From a virus, in IMG/VR virus record IMGVR_UViG_3300022890_000009, positions 1 through 37,186 of that record: a DNA stretch of 37,186 nt. The stretch is one strand, 5' to 3'. This document shows positions 7,471 through 13,172 of this stretch, piece after piece. The number at the start of each line of letters is the position of its first letter. Within the stretch, counting starts at the first letter, position 1. The notes beneath the pieces are model-generated. The model did no database searches. It was not told where the DNA came from and saw only the letters and a list, made by a program, of their open reading frames with translations. Made by a program: the position numbers and the translations under genes.

Positions 7471-7685
7471 GTCTCCCAATAAGGGTCTTCTTTTGGCGTA
7501 GGCGCATCGATTGGGCGGCACTCCTCTGAGTAGGCAACCATTTCGCTATCCGCAGTTACGCAAATCCCAGTCTTTCCCATGTAGATGTGTTCAACGATTG
7601 TTCGACATTCACCGTCCCAAAGATGTTGTAGATCAGCGTCTTGATCCATTGTTTTTAAAAGTTCGATTGCTTGTTTAACCTTCAT
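7449..7685 (-). CDS. Small acidic hypothetical cassette protein, 78 residues
   Basis: Starts MKVKQAIELLKTMDQDAD. The start at 7685 is preferred because TTAGGAGAATT precedes it. The longer frame to 7754 only translates the attC-like site. It contains helical N-terminus, then a CRTIVEH...GICV beta-rich region and a proline-rich end. No family is recognised. The SD overlaps the R' core (GTTAGGAG), so recombination at this site would swap genes while keeping the ribosome binding site. Cassette flanks are GTTAGGAG (7464-7471) and its complement (7690-7697). Confidence 0.6.
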   Translation of the reverse strand: MKVKQAIELLKTMDQDADLQHLWDGECRTIVEHIYMGKTGICVTADSEMVAYSEECRPIDAPTPKEDPYWETPNAMIT

Positions 7686-7690
7686 AATTC

Positions 7691-7778
7691 TCCTAACCAG
7701 CGCGTTGAGATTTACGGTGACAACGCCCGTCGTTTTAGTTGTGTTTGTGAGCACCGAAACTCACGCTAGTCGTTATGT
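7691..7778 (-). repeat. attC-like site 3
   Basis: 88 bp between cores TCCTAAC (7691-7697) and GTTATGT (7772-7778). The arms pair as TAAC..GCG..TGAG.TTT.CGGTG, with CGGTG (7715-7719) and CACCG (7752-7756) innermost. The loop contains an 18-base stretch nearly identical to part of the gene at 11011-11406. Confidence 0.65.
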
Positions 7779-7884
7779 GTATTTACAGGGAGAGAGCGGT
7801 TCGTGTTGACTTCCATCTTTGCCCACTCTCAGCATGTCAACTTCAGCCAGGTTATAACACCCTCCCCGTGTAAATACACATAAC
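7772..7884 (-). mobile_element. Mini cassette with no convincing gene
   Basis: About 100 bp bounded by a perfect 16-bp inverted repeat, GTTATGTGTATTTACA (7772-7787) and its complement (7869-7884). A second repeat, GTTGAC/GTCAAC, lies inside. A short frame reads MLRVGKDGSQHEPL to a stop at the R'' core, and could reach 51 codons (to 7928) only by translating the neighbouring attC-like site. I regard it as non-coding or coding for a peptide of about 20-25 residues. Confidence 0.5.
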
Positions 7885-7947
7885 AAATCGTTCAACTCTG
7901 AACTCAAACGCTTCGCTTTTTTCGTCATGTTAACTCCACCGTTATAC
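7878..7947 (-). repeat. attC-like site 4
   Basis: 70 bp. Cores ACATAAC (7878-7884) and GTTATAC (7941-7947). The left arm reads TAACAAATCGTTCAACTCTGA on the plus strand and aligns with the complement of the right arm at TAAC, GTT.AAC and TGA, with unpaired bases on one side only, as in integron sites. Confidence 0.6.
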
Positions 7948-8181
7948 CACCTTAAATCCACAATTTCTCAAGGCGGCTTTATCCATCATATTAGGCCACG
8001 AATCGGGCCATTTCAAATAACATACAACATTATGTTTTGTGTCTTCAGCGCTCAGCTGCCAGCCCTCGCCAGTATCATGTGCTACTAAAATACAATCTTC
8101 TAGTGGTATAACATTATGTTGCAAGGGAACGCAAACGCGCTCCGGTTTTTCCCACGTAGGGTGTATAAATTTACCAACCAT
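7942..8181 (-). CDS. Hypothetical 79-residue cassette protein with attC-encoded N-terminus
   Basis: Start at 8181 follows AGGAGGACGTAATT, a strong SD. Residues 1-23 are translated from attC-like site 5 and include EKPERVCVPLQHNV. The cassette-specific part then reads IPLEDCILVAHDTGEGWQL and ends in a compact domain with KWPDSWPNM. No known family. Its stop lies inside attC-like site 4. The cassette flanks are GTTATACCACC (7941-7951) and AGTGGTATAAC (8102-8112), matching at 10 of 11 bases. Confidence 0.62.
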   Translation of the reverse strand: MVGKFIHPTWEKPERVCVPLQHNVIPLEDCILVAHDTGEGWQLSAEDTKHNVVCYLKWPDSWPNMMDKAALRNCGFKVV

Positions 8182-8225
8182 AATTACGTCCTCCTGTTTG
8201 CGCCCCCTGAACATGGGCGTTAGGC
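8106..8225 (-). repeat. attC-like site 5, long and leader-encoding
   Basis: 120 bp between GTATAAC (8106-8112) and GTTAGGC (8219-8225), the latter a perfect GTTRRRY core. Arms share ATGTT and TAAC. Internally it has GGGAACGCAAACGC (8125-8138) and CTCCTGTTT (8191-8199), both nearly repeated in site 8. The minus strand holds the SD and ATG of the next gene, so the site is translated. Confidence 0.62.
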
Positions 8226-9029
8226 AACCTTCTTATTGTAGGCCGCCGGTCTTGCCCATTTTCGAGCAAGTTTTTTCCATTCGTCTGAGTATTGTTTTTT
8301 ATTCGCACCTTGGTATAGTTGGCAAAAAGGGAAATATCCAAGTTCATATACTCGCTCCAACCTTCTTTCTGCATTTGTGATAGTTTCGCCATTAAAGCCG
8401 ATCATCACATAGCATCTTTTTTTGTATTGCGGAATCCCGTCTAATATTTTTGATGCTCTTTTAATGTTTTTTATCGATCCGGTAGTATCACAAGCAAACC
8501 ACAATTCCTTAAATGTTATGGAATCAAATAAATCCCGGTGCCAATCTTTCAAAAGCATTGCATCTAATCCACCACCAAAAACAGCCGCTTTTGATTGCCG
8601 TTTCAACATTTCAAAAACTGACCGGATATGCTGTTCACTACATGCAAGTAAATTATTGTCTTGGACTATCCAACCATTTTTTACTTTTAATTCCCTTATA
8701 GATCCTTCACGTTTCGAAGCAAAACACCATTTGCATTTTTTAGGACAACCACGGCTTGTAATTGTTACACCCTTTTTTATAAACAATCCAGGGGTAAATT
8801 CACCGCCCGGATCACCAAAGGCAGGGCCGCCAATTTGAACGTCATCAAAGTATCTTCCCCACGATTCAAGTAATTCATAAGCACGTGGAATATCCCACGT
8901 GAAAGCAACACTAATTTTTACAGGAATTGAACTATCTTTCGGATGGAAAAGATCGGGATATCCGACAAACGCAAGCTTATCTTTTGGAATCCATTTATTT
9001 CTATTTGGAAAAACTCTTATCATCAACAT
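8220..9029 (-). CDS. Radical SAM cassette protein
   Basis: About 267-269 residues. An N-terminal part with DLFHP and a FGDPGGEF loop precedes the cluster motif SRGCPKKCKWCFA (CxxxCxxC, about residues 95-102). Later segments AVFGGGLDAML and VMIGFNGETI resemble the strands of a radical SAM barrel. Proteins of this type occur in phages, but the reaction is unknown. Two ATGs are possible (9029, 9023), and AGGA suits the second. The gene fills a cassette with perfect 11-bp flanks (GTTAGGCAACC at 8219-8229, complement at 9040-9050). It is the second radical SAM gene in this phage and is not closely similar to the one at 5688-6347. Confidence 0.75.
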   Translation of the reverse strand: MLMIRVFPNRNKWIPKDKLAFVGYPDLFHPKDSSIPVKISVAFTWDIPRAYELLESWGRYFDDVQIGGPAFGDPGGEFTPGLFIKKGVTITSRGCPKKCKWCFASKREGSIRELKVKNGWIVQDNNLLACSEQHIRSVFEMLKRQSKAAVFGGGLDAMLLKDWHRDLFDSITFKELWFACDTTGSIKNIKRASKILDGIPQYKKRCYVMIGFNGETITNAERRLERVYELGYFPFCQLYQGANKKQYSDEWKKLARKWARPAAYNKKVA

Positions 9030-9043
9030 TCATCCTATCGGTT

Positions 9044-9102
9044 GCCTAACCACGCAATGCAGCCGAAAGGAAAACGCTTCGGCTGATCGGTGGTCGTTAT
9101 AT
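9044..9102 (-). repeat. attC-like site 6 (59 bp)
   Basis: The clearest site. GCCTAAC (9044-9050) fits RYYYAAC exactly, and its complement GTTAGGC fits GTTRRRY. The other core is GTTATAT (9096-9102). Inner arms CAGCCGAA (9060-9067) and TTCGGCTG (9078-9085) pair over 8 bp, and the CCAC/GTGG boxes also pair with extra bases on one side. Its length equals the classical 59-base element. Confidence 0.78.
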
Positions 9103-9381
9103 TCCTAATGCCGTCTTGATCTTATTCCTAACATCACGCCGTCCGTCTTCAATTAATGCGTCGTGCATGGATTGCGATCCGCAAAAATGTCTTCTCATAT
9201 AGTAAGCAAGCCCTTTTGGGATAAATATCTTGAGTCCTTCATCTGATGATAAGCAATCTTTTTCGCGGGCAATACAAAAAGGATCAACGTCATCAAGGTC
9301 AACTTTGCTAATAAAAAATCCCGCGGGTATCTCCATGGTTTGGTCTTGAACAGAAACACAATTTCTATATTCATCTTTCAT
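9097..9381 (-). CDS. Hypothetical 94-residue cassette protein
   Basis: Starts MKDEYRNCVSVQDQTME. GGAG lies about 10 nt upstream, next to the R' core. The middle reads DPFCIAREKDCLSSDEG and then IPKGLAYYMRRHFCG, with four Cys but no regular zinc motif. The C-terminus is a basic helix ending NKIKTALGI. No family recognised. It lies between sites 6 and 7, and its stop is inside site 6. Confidence 0.6.
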   Translation of the reverse strand: MKDEYRNCVSVQDQTMEIPAGFFISKVDLDDVDPFCIAREKDCLSSDEGLKIFIPKGLAYYMRRHFCGSQSMHDALIEDGRRDVRNKIKTALGI

Positions 9382-9395
9382 ATTTTAATGCTCCA

Positions 9396-9443
9396 TATAA
9401 CATCAAGATCAAGAGGGCAAGCCTCTTATCTTGGGTGTTATGT
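9396..9443 (-). repeat. attC-like site 7 (48 bp)
   Basis: Cores ATATAAC (9396-9402) and GTTATGT (9437-9443). Two stacked stems, CAAGAT/ATCTTG (9404-9409, 9428-9433) and AGAGG/CCTCT (9412-9416, 9422-9426), are separated by a small bulge. The arrangement is the standard short attC hairpin. Confidence 0.75.
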
Positions 9444-9446
9444 GGC

Positions 9447-9755
9447 CTAAAGCGACATCACAAGCATACGCTCGCTTTCAAGGCTTTTCAATACCTCAGA
9501 TCTTTCGCTATGCCACCATTCATTTAATTTATCAGCATATTTAATTGTTTTGCCCGTTCCGGCCTCCAACTTTGCTAACGTTGGCTGGGTAATTCCCAGT
9601 CGCCTTGCAAGCTCATTTTGTGTAATAGCCAAGTACATCCTGCATCGTCTAATCCGGTGTCCCGGCCACACAACAATGGCATTGACTGGGAACGTAAACG
9701 CTACTGGTTTTTCCCCGGTTTTTTCACTTACGCCAAAGTTTATTTCATCACACAT
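9447..9755 (-). CDS. XRE-type helix-turn-helix regulator with attC-encoded N-terminus
   Basis: 102 residues. Residues about 40-75 form a Cro/C1-type HTH (ITQNELARRLGITQPTLAKLEAG), followed by a short helical tail. The first 27 residues, including EKPVAFTFPVNAIVV, are read from attC-like site 8. AAACAGGAGACCAAT provides the SD inside the site. The HTH fold suggests a DNA-binding repressor or an antitoxin, but no toxin partner is next to it. Cassette flanks are GTTATGTGGCC (9437-9447) and GGCCACACAAC (9664-9674), 10 of 11 matching. It is the only Cro/C1-like protein in the phage. Confidence 0.75.
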   Translation of the reverse strand: MCDEINFGVSEKTGEKPVAFTFPVNAIVVWPGHRIRRCRMYLAITQNELARRLGITQPTLAKLEAGTGKTIKYADKLNEWWHSERSEVLKSLESERMLVMSL

Positions 9756-9796
9756 ATTGGTCTCCTGTTTACGTCACGTTATGCCCGGCGTTATAC
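9668..9796 (-). repeat. attC-like site 8, long and leader-encoding
   Basis: 129 bp from ACACAAC (9668-9674) to GTTATAC (9790-9796). The arms align as AAC..GGCAT..AAC. GGGAACGTAAACGC (9688-9701) and CTCCTGTTT (9762-9770) repeat the internal motifs of site 5. The start codon of the XRE gene lies within it. Confidence 0.62.
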
Positions 9797-10042
9797 ATTC
9801 ACACGGCTTTTAAAGTAATCATCTATTTCATTCAGAAGCCTACCACTGCAATCACCATTAGATTGTACTACCATCCAAAGTAAATCCGCCGCGCTCCCGT
9901 TCGTCGCTTCGTTTATTACACGGTCATATAATTTGTCAAATTCTTCAAAGCATTTAGTTGTCGGGTAAATGCCATTATCAGGGTTGTCCAGCATGTTTGA
10001 AATAATCCTGGTTCTTTCTGTTATAAAGTCTTCTTTATTCAT
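9791..10042 (-). CDS. Hypothetical 83-residue cassette protein
   Basis: Starts MNKEDFITERTRIISNML, preceded by GAGGAGC. It is an acidic helical protein with a Trp-Met segment (DLLWMVVQSNG) and a C-terminus of SRVNV just before the R'' core. No family recognised. The cassette lies between sites 8 and 9, with an 8-bp flank GTTATACA (9790-9797) and its complement (10058-10065). Confidence 0.6.
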   Translation of the reverse strand: MNKEDFITERTRIISNMLDNPDNGIYPTTKCFEEFDKLYDRVINEATNGSAADLLWMVVQSNGDCSGRLLNEIDDYFKSRVNV

Positions 10043-10058
10043 CTAAAGCTCCTCACTT

Positions 10059-10117
10059 GTATAACATAATTATACAGCGGACGATAAACGCCCGCCGCTG
10101 ATAATCGAGCGTTAGAA
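10059..10117 (-). repeat. attC-like site 9 (59 bp)
   Basis: GTATAAC (10059-10065) and GTTAGAA (10111-10117). Inner arms CAGCGG/CCGCTG pair exactly, and ATTAT/ATAAT pair next to them. GCG precedes the right core, as in sites 2 and 5. Confidence 0.72.
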
Positions 10118-10120
10118 CGC

Positions 10121-10420
10121 TTAATAAGTTTTATCATCAATCACCTTGAAATCTCTATCTTCGGCAAGTATGCACATATCATATCCATTGTTTTTCTGAT
10201 ACCAGCTTCCAATTCTAATGACTTTTCCGCCGCGTCTTCCGTAAAGTTGGTGTCTATCATGCAAGTAAATATATTCGTTTGGTTTTACGTCCTTTGATTT
10301 TGCGTAATTACGTGCTTGAGTATCTGTCCCGGCAAGTATAAAAAGCGTTCTAACAACAGTATTAACCGGAATTGAAACGCGCTCTTTTTTAGTGGAGTTT
10401 GTAGCTTTTTCTTTGTTCAT
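10121..10420 (-). CDS. Hypothetical 99-residue cassette protein with attC-encoded N-terminus
   Basis: Starts MNKEKATNST. Residues 1-22 include KKERVSIPVNTVV and are read from attC-like site 10. The cassette-specific remainder (from RTLFILAGTDTQARN) has a beta-rich middle with HDRHQLYGRRGGKVIRIG and an acidic end. No in-frame start exists after the core until late in the gene, so the leader must be part of the protein. The cassette flanks GTTAGAACGC (10111-10120) and GCGTTCTAAC (10345-10354) are a perfect 10-bp inverted repeat. Function unknown. Confidence 0.6.
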   Translation of the reverse strand: MNKEKATNSTKKERVSIPVNTVVRTLFILAGTDTQARNYAKSKDVKPNEYIYLHDRHQLYGRRGGKVIRIGSWYQKNNGYDMCILAEDRDFKVIDDKTY

Positions 10421-10475
10421 TGTTATCTCTCATTCATTGTTTAATGTTTCAATCCCGTTATACTCACCGTTATAC
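10348..10475 (-). repeat. attC-like site 10, long and leader-encoding
   Basis: 128 bp from TTCTAAC (10348-10354) to GTTATAC (10469-10475). The arms align as TAAC...AGTAT.AAC.GG on both sides. The start codon of the 99-residue gene lies inside. It resembles sites 5 and 8 in length and in the encoded peptide. Confidence 0.6.
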
Positions 10476-10619
10476 ATTCGCACGTTTCCACAACTTTGAC
10501 AATAATTCTTCAGCATCGCGCAACATTTGAATTCCATCGTCAAGCAACACATCATATTCAGCATCCCAATCACGTGTACCTTTTTTGTAATGCTTTGGTA
10601 TTCTGTCCATACTTTTCAT
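10470..10619 (-). CDS. Small helical hypothetical protein, 49 residues
   Basis: Starts MKSMDRIPKHYKK. The ATG overlaps the stop of the DUF551-like gene as ATGA, with CGGAGGAAAG as SD, so the start at 10619 is firm. The earlier in-frame ATG at 10652 would lie inside the upstream gene. It is an acidic and leucine-rich helix (MLRDAEELLSKLW) ending KRANV just before site 10. It forms a two-gene cassette with its upstream neighbour. Confidence 0.62.
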   Translation of the reverse strand: MKSMDRIPKHYKKGTRDWDAEYDVLLDDGIQMLRDAEELLSKLWKRANV

Positions 10620-10966
10620 CTTTCCTCCGGGGCTTTGGGTAATGAATGCCAACGAACCGGACTGTACTCGTCATCAATTTCTATTTCGCCTTCCCATTTA
10701 CCAGCATTCCGATTATACCAGATATTCCCATAACAATTACCGAACAACCATTCGTTATTGCTGACAATAGACCGACCGCCGATCCATACAAACTGGTCAT
10801 TGTCAAGGAAAACTATTTCATCCATATCCGGCAGTTTATCATCTACTGGAATCCACTGGTTTAATAATTCCACGTGCGCTGCGCCAAGCATCTTAATTAA
10901 TTCTTTCTTTGGGAATTTCAACATTTCTTTTTCCCACTCATCACCAAATAATTTATATTCACTCAT
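10616..10966 (-). CDS. DUF551-like protein
   Basis: 116 residues. From residue 38 it reads QWIPVDDKLPDMDEIVFL, then a Trp-containing middle (GNIWYNRNAGKWEGE), and ends PVRWHSLPKAPE. This W-I-P-V...L-P pattern with a final W.P-L-P..P is that of the DUF551 domain, frequent in phages and without a known function. A 37-residue helical N-terminus precedes it. The start MSEYKLFGD follows GAGGGTATT. It is coupled to a 49-residue gene. Confidence 0.72.
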   Translation of the reverse strand: MSEYKLFGDEWEKEMLKFPKKELIKMLGAAHVELLNQWIPVDDKLPDMDEIVFLDNDQFVWIGGRSIVSNNEWLFGNCYGNIWYNRNAGKWEGEIEIDDEYSPVRWHSLPKAPEER

Positions 10967-11010
10967 AATACCCTCACCCTGCTTTAAAATGGTAAAGTTT
11001 CTTCGGCTTG

Positions 11011-11406
11011 CTATTCATACAATACCTGAAAATCTCCTTGCCGACGATGGTCTAATTTATATTTTAACCAGGCATGAAATTCTTCCGGCTCTGGATATTT
11101 GTTTTCTATCAAACTCTTCATTAAACACCACTTTGATTTAGTGACCCTGTTCTTGTCAATCATAAACCTCATGCACCAAACCCGCCGGCGTAAAAACTCT
11201 ACTGGAAGCCTACCCACATACACCGCCGCCATATTGCCACGAATTCCGTGATGCTTTAAAACTGCTACCATTCTCCAATCCTGCTTCCAAGCTCTTTGTT
11301 TGATAATGCCGGCCGTTTTTTCTTTTACAAAGCATTCATTACAAACAAACTCGCCGTCCTGGACAACGCCTGTCGTTTTATTTTCGTCACATTTCGAGCA
11401 TTTCAT
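11011..11406 (-). CDS. Zinc-ribbon protein of 131 residues
   Basis: N-terminal MKCSKCDENKTTG...FVCNECFV gives two CxxC pairs about 16 residues apart, a small treble-clef or ribbon. The rest is basic and helical (RGNMAAVYVGRLPVEFLRRRVWC, DKNRVTKSKWC) and could bind nucleic acid. ACAGGAGC precedes the start. Eighteen bases in the ribbon region (11363-11380) match the loop of attC-like site 3 with one difference. No family recognised. Confidence 0.6.
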   Translation of the reverse strand: MKCSKCDENKTTGVVQDGEFVCNECFVKEKTAGIIKQRAWKQDWRMVAVLKHHGIRGNMAAVYVGRLPVEFLRRRVWCMRFMIDKNRVTKSKWCLMKSLIENKYPEPEEFHAWLKYKLDHRRQGDFQVLYE

Positions 11407-11451
11407 TCAAGCTCCTGTTTTAAGCATACCTGCCGCTTTTTACTGCCCAAC

Positions 11452-11838
11452 CTAAACCATGTTATCTAATATACGATTTACCCTTTCGTCATTCCACCTC
11501 GTGTGGTGAAACTTTTGGAAATGGCAAGTATGACAGACGGCTATTAAATCGCTCCACTCTTCCATCCCATATTTACGGTATTTCTTGTGGTGTACTTCTT
11601 TGTATGGTTCAAGTTTACATACCTGGCACTTTATCTTTTTTCTTAAAAATTTCTTTCTGATCCGCTTCCACAATGGGGACTTTAAATATTCTGAATATGA
11701 ATTAAAATCTGTTTTATATTTATCCCTCTGTTCAGGCTTGATTATTGTTTTGCATTTTACTTTCTTCCCGCACTTCTTTTTCTTTGGTAATAATGCATTT
11801 ACTCTGTTTTTAAACTCTCTTATACTTACTTGCTTCAT
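11452..11838 (-). CDS. HNH endonuclease
   Basis: 128 residues. A basic N-terminus (KKKKCGKKVKCK) leads to YLKSPLWKRIRKKFL and then the HNH fold: CQVC, VHHKKY and LIAVCHTCHFQKFHH, with the zinc CxxC pairs and catalytic His in place. Free-standing HNH nucleases of this size act as homing enzymes or as packaging partners of terminase. It is far from terminase here. The gene directly follows a highly structured 280-nt stretch, which suggests a homing or RNA-linked element. SD is weak (GTTGGATAAGT). Confidence 0.8.
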   Translation of the reverse strand: MKQVSIREFKNRVNALLPKKKKCGKKVKCKTIIKPEQRDKYKTDFNSYSEYLKSPLWKRIRKKFLRKKIKCQVCKLEPYKEVHHKKYRKYGMEEWSDLIAVCHTCHFQKFHHTRWNDERVNRILDNMV

Positions 11839-11840
11839 AC

Positions 11841-12121
11841 TTATCCAACTTCAGTTTGTGGTTTCAGAGCATAGAAAGCCTTCCTGAATAAAAACTCAGT
11901 TGCTTTCCATGCAAGGGTTATCCAACTTTCAGATGCGGCCCCTTCACACAGGCTGATTATTAATAAGGATGAATCAGCTCGTAAATTCAAGGCTCCTTAT
12001 TGCCCTGCGTCCTGGTCTTACTTTCGCCTTCAGTTACACTTTGACGCATTCCCCTGGTAGTGTCGATTATTGATAATATCCCCAGTGTCTTTCCATTGTC
12101 GGTATCCCGTCGAATATTATC
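11841..12121 (-). ncRNA. Structured RNA candidate upstream of the HNH gene
   Basis: The 329-base gap 11839-12167 holds no convincing ORF but several strong pairings: GATAATATCC/GAATATTATC (12072-12081, 12112-12121, one mismatch), TGCGTC/GACGCA (12006-12011, 12043-12048), GCTGATT/AATCAGC (11952-11958, 11972-11978), and a long hairpin GCATAGAAAGC/GCTTTCCATGC (11869-11879, 11902-11912) with CTGA/TCAG inside. A near-direct repeat TTATCCAACTTCAG occurs at 11841-11854 and 11918-11932. I could not fit group I or group II intron core motifs. Confidence 0.5.
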
Positions 12122-12167
12122 TACTATAGATTCGTGTAGCTATTTAAAAGCTAAATTTATTCCTTAA

Positions 12168-12428
12168 TTATAATTTTGTAGATGAATAGTATATATCTGG
12201 CTCTGCTCCGACACAATATTTGTTTCCATCAACGGTAATTTCTATAGTATCGTTCATCAACGCATAATCGCCATTTTCATTGTATAGTCTGGCAAATTCC
12301 AGCGCCGCCGCCTCTTCGTGGTTAGCATATATTTCGCGCTCTTCGCCATCATCATCTATTACCTTGAATGACTTACATTTACATGGCTCAAAAACATAAT
12401 TGCCACATTTTTTACAGAAAGCACCCAT
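12168..12428 (-). CDS. Small zinc-ribbon protein, 86 residues
   Basis: Starts MGAFCKKCGNYVFEPCKCKSF, a CxxC...CxC metal site at residues 5-18. AAGGAGAATGTT is a strong SD that fixes the start at 12428. The rest is acidic (IDDDGEEREI, EEAAALEFARLY) and beta-rich, with GNKYCVGAEPDIY near the end. No family recognised. It is preceded by a nested stem structure that could be its leader. Confidence 0.62.
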   Translation of the reverse strand: MGAFCKKCGNYVFEPCKCKSFKVIDDDGEEREIYANHEEAAALEFARLYNENGDYALMNDTIEITVDGNKYCVGAEPDIYYSSTKL

Positions 12429-12472
12429 AACATTCTCCTTAAAATATAAAATCCCCAAAAGCTAAATGGAGT

Positions 12473-12569
12473 GGCCTCTATAAGGCGGGTATACCTTTAA
12501 AGAGCAAAAAGCATAGACCACCCCCATTTAATTCCTGGGGAATACTCTTTAATCAGCCACCCGCTGGCC
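12473..12569 (-). ncRNA. Nested-stem RNA leader candidate
   Basis: Three fully nested perfect stems: GGCC (12473-12476, 12566-12569), GCGGGT/ACCCGC (12485-12490, 12559-12564) and TTAAAGAG/CTCTTTAA (12497-12504, 12545-12552), plus an internal ATTCC/GGAAT hairpin. An alternative pairing, TAAATGG with CCATTTA just outside, could compete. It lies between the tRNA and the 86-residue gene on the minus strand. I do not recognise a known family. Confidence 0.5.
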
Positions 12570-12587
12570 GTGTATGTCAAAAATCTG

Positions 12588-12662
12588 TTGCGCGGACGGG
12601 ATTCGAACCCGTGACCTTCAGGTTATGAGCCTGACGAGCTGACCGAACTGCTCCACCGCACG
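12588..12662 (-). tRNA. tRNA-Met(CAU), initiator-like
   Basis: 75 nt without an encoded CCA. D stem GAGC/GCTC, anticodon stem TCAGG/CCTGA around CTCATAA (anticodon CAT), T arm ACGGG-TTCGAAT-CCCGT, acceptor CGTGCGG/CCGCGCA. Position 1:72 is a C-A mismatch, the hallmark of bacterial initiator tRNA. The anticodon stem has AGG/CCT where initiators have three G-C pairs. The rest closely resembles tRNA-fMet (GGTGGAGCAG, GCTCGTC, CTCATAACC). Confidence 0.92.
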
Positions 12663-12701
12663 AAAACAATATAAGCATATAAATATCCGGATGCAAATTT
12701 A

Positions 12702-12821
12702 TCATAGGTTTTCAACAATTGGGCTGATTTGCGGAGGCCCGTCAAGCCGCTTACAAGCTTTAGCATGTCTCATTGCCGCAAGCCTGGCAAGTGCTCTGTT
12801 TTTATTTTTTTTAAATTTCAT
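12702..12821 (-). CDS. Tiny basic protein, 39 residues
   Basis: Reads MKFKKNKNRALARLAAMRHAK, then a Lys/Arg region and a Pro-rich end. Composition (about a third Lys/Arg) is unlike random sequence and suits a nucleic-acid-binding peptide. No good SD is seen (only GCACGTT), so translation is uncertain. It fills most of the gap between the tRNA and the next cassette gene. The rest of 12663-12848 shows nothing else I can support. Confidence 0.35.
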   Translation of the reverse strand: MKFKKNKNRALARLAAMRHAKACKRLDGPPQISPIVENL

Positions 12822-12848
12822 AACGTGCACGGTCTGTATATTCTTATG

Positions 12849-13172
12849 TTAGCAAGCCCAATTTGGGCTAAATGCACTTGCAGTTTCGGCATTCTTGCAA
12901 TGCTCAATAGCTTTATTGAAATATGGCTTTTCCCCGTCTGAATACTCACCATCTTTTAATCTTTCAGTTTTATATTCTTCGTAAGAGAGTCCACGAAATT
13001 CATTTCCGGTTCTTTTTAAAATTACCATAATATTTACCGCAACTCGCCCACATTCCCATTTCTTTAAAACAGAATCACTGGGGAATTTTGTGTAGTCACC
13101 CGGCTTGCTAACATTGGCATTAACTCCGACCGTTTCTGCAGTCTCTTTTTTCGTGGTTCTATCTTCAGTCAT
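12849..13172 (-). CDS. Hypothetical 107-residue cassette protein with attC-encoded N-terminus
   Basis: Start MTEDRTTKK at 13172, after CTGGAGAATTTCC. A longer frame to 13289 reads through the site and the next gene and is rejected. Residues 1-20 (including KKETAETVGVNANV) come from the attC-like site. The cassette part has KKWECGRVAVNIMVILKRTGNEFRG, then an acidic, Tyr-rich helix, and ends SPNWAC. No family recognised. The flanks GTTAGCAAGCC (12848-12858) and GGCTTGCTAAC (13102-13112) are a perfect 11-bp inverted repeat. Confidence 0.62.
   Translation of the reverse strand: MTEDRTTKKETAETVGVNANVSKPGDYTKFPSDSVLKKWECGRVAVNIMVILKRTGNEFRGLSYEEYKTERLKDGEYSDGEKPYFNKAIEHCKNAETASAFSPNWAC

Noticed and set aside
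7773-7928. 51-residue ORF across the mini cassette and attC-like site 4
   Set aside because: It has a reasonable SD (GGTGGAG), but most of its length is palindrome sequence and both ends fall on core sites. Counted as a possible leader, not as a firm gene.
11841-12121. Group I or group II intron
   Set aside because: No P7/S-type core, no domain V-like hairpin and no interrupted gene on either side. Left as an unassigned structured RNA.
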